In this document: piece by piece, positions 31,346-33,343 of the stretch | How positions within the stretch are numbered: position 1 is the stretch's first letter | How the letters are laid out: every line of letters starts with the position of its first letter | Source of the DNA: Bacteroidales bacterium | GTDB lineage: Bacteria; Bacteroidota; Bacteroidia; Bacteroidales; VadinHA17 | Direction: 5' to 3' | Assembly: GCA_025358455.1 (NCBI GenBank) | Contig: JANYJP010000007.1 | Coordinates: 1 to 33,343 of the forward strand | Length of the DNA stretch: 33,343 nt | The notes under the pieces: generated by a model | The model's database searches: none | What the model saw: only the letters and a program-made list of their open reading frames with translations | Told to the model about the DNA's origin: nothing | Translations under genes and position numbers: made by a program

Positions 31346-33343
31346 CTAAACAATTTCGACAGTTGGTTCAACTTTTTCTTTTTTGGAATATGAAATAAAG
31401 ATATTTAAAAGATCTTCACCGAATTTCTCTGATTTCTTCTTTCCCATCCCCTTTACCGATTTAAGGGCAGCCATCGACTGAGGAATAAAATTAGCCAAAG
31501 TAATCATCGTTTTTTGGGGTAGTATCATGTAATGCGGAAGTTTCATTTCACTGGCTTTTATATTTCGCCATTCTTTTAGTTGGCGAAACAAAGCAGGATG
31601 TTGAATAATTCCGGAGGTATCATCAACAGACTTTGCAAAATGAGATTTGACTGAAGGAATATCGATGACCGATTTGGCTTTGGCATCGAGATATTTACTG
31701 ACCGTAAACCCTGATTTGACAGTATTAAGACAGGCTAACTTTATGACTCCTTCCTTTCTTGTGCTCTCCAAAGCATCAGAAACCGATTTGCGAACTGTTT
31801 TGTTATCTGTTTCCACTGAATAACCTGTCAGAATTTCTTTCAGGGCAGATTCAAGTTTAATAGAAAAGAATTCGCCTGCTTTTTTTACCCGTTCCTGAAG
31901 TGGATTGTTTGATTCAGCATCAATTTCCCCATTTAAAAGTAATTTCAAATGAGGCTGAAATTTATTGGATACTTCAATAAGGTCTGCCTTGATTCCGGTT
32001 AAACTATTTTCAAGCATTTCCCGTGGATTTCCCAAAATACTCTCATGGTGCTCATTGACAACCTTTAGACAATAATTGAGCTTATATATAAGCGCAGTAA
32101 AATCAAAAAGTTCTGTCAGCAACATCTGCTGGTAAGCCTTTCTCGACTCTGCCAGTTGCTTTAGGTCGGGTTGATTAAGTTCTGTTTCTTTAACAAAGTC
32201 AGAAATAGAGGGATCGTCAATTATGCTTTGTTGATTGATCCGGCTGCTTAGTACCAGTCCGTTTAAAGTACGGCATCGGCTGAGAGCCACATACACCTGT
32301 CCATGAGCAAAAGCAGCGCATGCATCAATAACAGCTCTGTCAAAAGTAAGTCCCTGACTCTTATGAATTGTTATTGCCCAGGCTAACTTGAGAGGGTATT
32401 GTGTAAATGTTCCGATAATTTCCTCCTGGATCTCTTTGGTCTCTTCATCGAGAGTATATTTCATGTTTTGCCATTCCGCCATCTCCACCCTGATGCGGAA
32501 ATTGTCGTCAGGACACTTAACCACAATGATATCGTCCTCAAAGGTTTCTACTTTCCCTATTTTGCCGTTAAAGAAAAGCTTATCACGCGATAAATCGTTC
32601 TTTACAAACATAACCTGGGCGCCTTTCTTCAGAATCAGTTCGCTTACATTAGGGTAGGAAAACTCCGGAAATTGATCCTTAATAGCTGCTTTAAAGGAAT
32701 GAGCTCTGCCGGAAAGTGTCTCAAGCTTTGAATCATTCAGCGTCTGGGCCTGATAATTGTGAGTAGTAAGAGTAATATATCCCCCATCAGAATCAGGGTC
32801 AAAATCAGGAATACATCTTTTGTTAAGTTCGTTTAGCACAACTGAATCCACATGATTATCGCGGACTTTATTAAGCAGATTAATAAAAACCTGATCATTC
32901 TGCCTGTAAATATGTTTCAACTCAATAGTTACGTAATTGGTGCAGCTGAGGGCTCTGCTTCCAAAGAAAAAAGGTGAATCATAATATTTCTTAATTATTT
33001 CCCTGTCTTCGTCTTTTACAACCGGAGCAAGCTGTTGAAGATCACCAATCATCAACAGCTGAACACCGCCAAATGGAAGATAATGGTTTTTGTATCTTCT
33101 TAATACAGAATCAACAGCGTCGAGTGTATCTGCCCTTACCATGCTTATCTCATCAATAATAAGCAGGTCAAGGCTTTTAATTATATTGATCTTTTCGCGG
33201 CTCATTTTATAACCTGCCGGATCTTTTTGTTCTACCGGATTATCAGGATTATTTTCGGATAAGTAAAACGATGGAAGGTATGGGTGAAACGGCAATTGAA
33301 AAAATGAATGAAGGGTAACTCCTCCTGCATTTATTGCGGCTAC
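31346..33343 (-). CDS. Pif1/RecD-like superfamily 1B helicase with HRDC domain (partial)
   Basis: The reading frame runs off the right edge of the window: 665 codons are visible and the true start and Walker A motif lie beyond 33343. The first visible residues, VAAINAGGVTLHSFFQLPF, are the conserved stretch just after motif I of Pif1-like helicases. Walker B is LLIIDEISMVRADTLD (about residues 59-74), motif III is LMIGDLQQLAPVV, then ELKHIYRQND. Motifs V/VI are AWAITIHKSQGLTFDRAVID and QVYVALSRCRTLNGLVL. A helical region and a C-terminal HRDC domain (about 580-655, LKEWRNIKASEMKLPHYMI ... GMGKKKSEKFGEDLL) follow. The likely role is 5'-to-3' DNA unwinding in repair or replication. The TTG at 33295 is not the start, because the frame upstream of it is family sequence. 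Confidence 0.9.
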   Translation of the reverse strand, partial: VAAINAGGVTLHSFFQLPFHPYLPSFYLSENNPDNPVEQKDPAGYKMSREKINIIKSLDLLIIDEISMVRADTLDAVDSVLRRYKNHYLPFGGVQLLMIGDLQQLAPVVKDEDREIIKKYYDSPFFFGSRALSCTNYVTIELKHIYRQNDQVFINLLNKVRDNHVDSVVLNELNKRCIPDFDPDSDGGYITLTTHNYQAQTLNDSKLETLSGRAHSFKAAIKDQFPEFSYPNVSELILKKGAQVMFVKNDLSRDKLFFNGKIGKVETFEDDIIVVKCPDDNFRIRVEMAEWQNMKYTLDEETKEIQEEIIGTFTQYPLKLAWAITIHKSQGLTFDRAVIDACAAFAHGQVYVALSRCRTLNGLVLSSRINQQSIIDDPSISDFVKETELNQPDLKQLAESRKAYQQMLLTELFDFTALIYKLNYCLKVVNEHHESILGNPREMLENSLTGIKADLIEVSNKFQPHLKLLLNGEIDAESNNPLQERVKKAGEFFSIKLESALKEILTGYSVETDNKTVRKSVSDALESTRKEGVIKLACLNTVKSGFTVSKYLDAKAKSVIDIPSVKSHFAKSVDDTSGIIQHPALFRQLKEWRNIKASEMKLPHYMILPQKTMITLANFIPQSMAALKSVKGMGKKKSEKFGEDLLNIFISYSKKEKVEPTVEIV

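Noticed and set aside
33293-33295. Start codon of the helicase at this TTG
   Set aside because: The 16 codons to the right edge continue the conserved AAINAGGVTLHSFF helicase sequence, so the gene is simply cut by the window.
1-33343. CRISPR array, tRNA/rRNA gene, transposase, integrase or phage module
   Set aside because: No regularly spaced long repeats, no tRNA-like cloverleaf in any spacer that I inspected, and no protein with such domains. The only arrays are the 7- and 8-bp tandem repeats, which have no spacers.

Overview
The window looks like a chromosomal segment of a Bacteroidota bacterium, most likely class Bacteroidia. The evidence is a type III glutamine synthetase, a subfamily 2 PyrF, families that I know mainly or often from Bacteroidota (DUF2851, DUF6165, DUF5715, PorE-like TPR/propeller/OmpA proteins, GH92), and repeated matches to the Bacteroidota promoter -7 element TAnnTTTG a short distance before start codons. 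Genus cannot be decided from sequence alone. I see no rRNA, tRNA, CRISPR array, transposase or phage gene.

Layout. 1-401: gene-free stretch with a terminator for an unseen upstream gene and a degenerate intergenic repeat. 402-2519 (-): membrane-anchored parvulin-type prolyl isomerase (PpiD/SurA-like). 2873-5062 (+): glutamine synthetase III behind phased A-tracts. 5391-7373 (+): PorE-like envelope protein preceded by a perfect 16-bp palindrome. 7560-10771 (+): purM, then prfA-pyrF, with an 8-bp tandem repeat running into the prfA promoter. 10917-12239 (+): DUF2851. 12559-15078 (+): rpsO and pnp, each followed by a hairpin. 15171-15812 (+): deoxynucleoside kinase. 16210-17925 (+): lipoprotein with an OmpA-like region and TPRs. 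17969-18496 (-): TrmH-family methyltransferase. 18600-20542 (+): sucC without sucD, then a LAS-peptidase-like DUF5715 protein. 20555-21272 (-): two neighbouring iron-sulfur CDGSH genes. 21567-25809 (+): hybrid histidine kinase and priA. 25915-27316 (+): DUF6165 and a GT9 glycosyltransferase, 1 nt apart. 27549-29852 (+): GH92 alpha-mannosidase, followed directly by the wreck of a GH32 gene. 30007-33343 (-): a multi-pass DUF5009/NagX-like acyltransferase and a Pif1/RecD-like helicase with an HRDC domain, cut by the window edge.

How the genes work together. Most are housekeeping: nucleotide synthesis (purM, pyrF, dNK), translation and RNA turnover (prfA, rpsO, pnp, trmH), nitrogen and carbon metabolism (glnN, sucC), replication restart (priA) and envelope biogenesis (PpiD, PorE-like, OmpA/TPR lipoprotein, GT9/DUF6165). 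The GH92, GH32 remnant and acyltransferase cluster suggests a small, eroding glycan-use locus.

I do not see a clear new defence or mobile system. The observations most worth following are the split Fer4_19-CDGSH / CDGSH pair, the GH32 remnant, two short-tandem-repeat arrays next to promoters, the DUF5715 protein lacking the usual general base, and the nuclease-like motif pattern of DUF2851.
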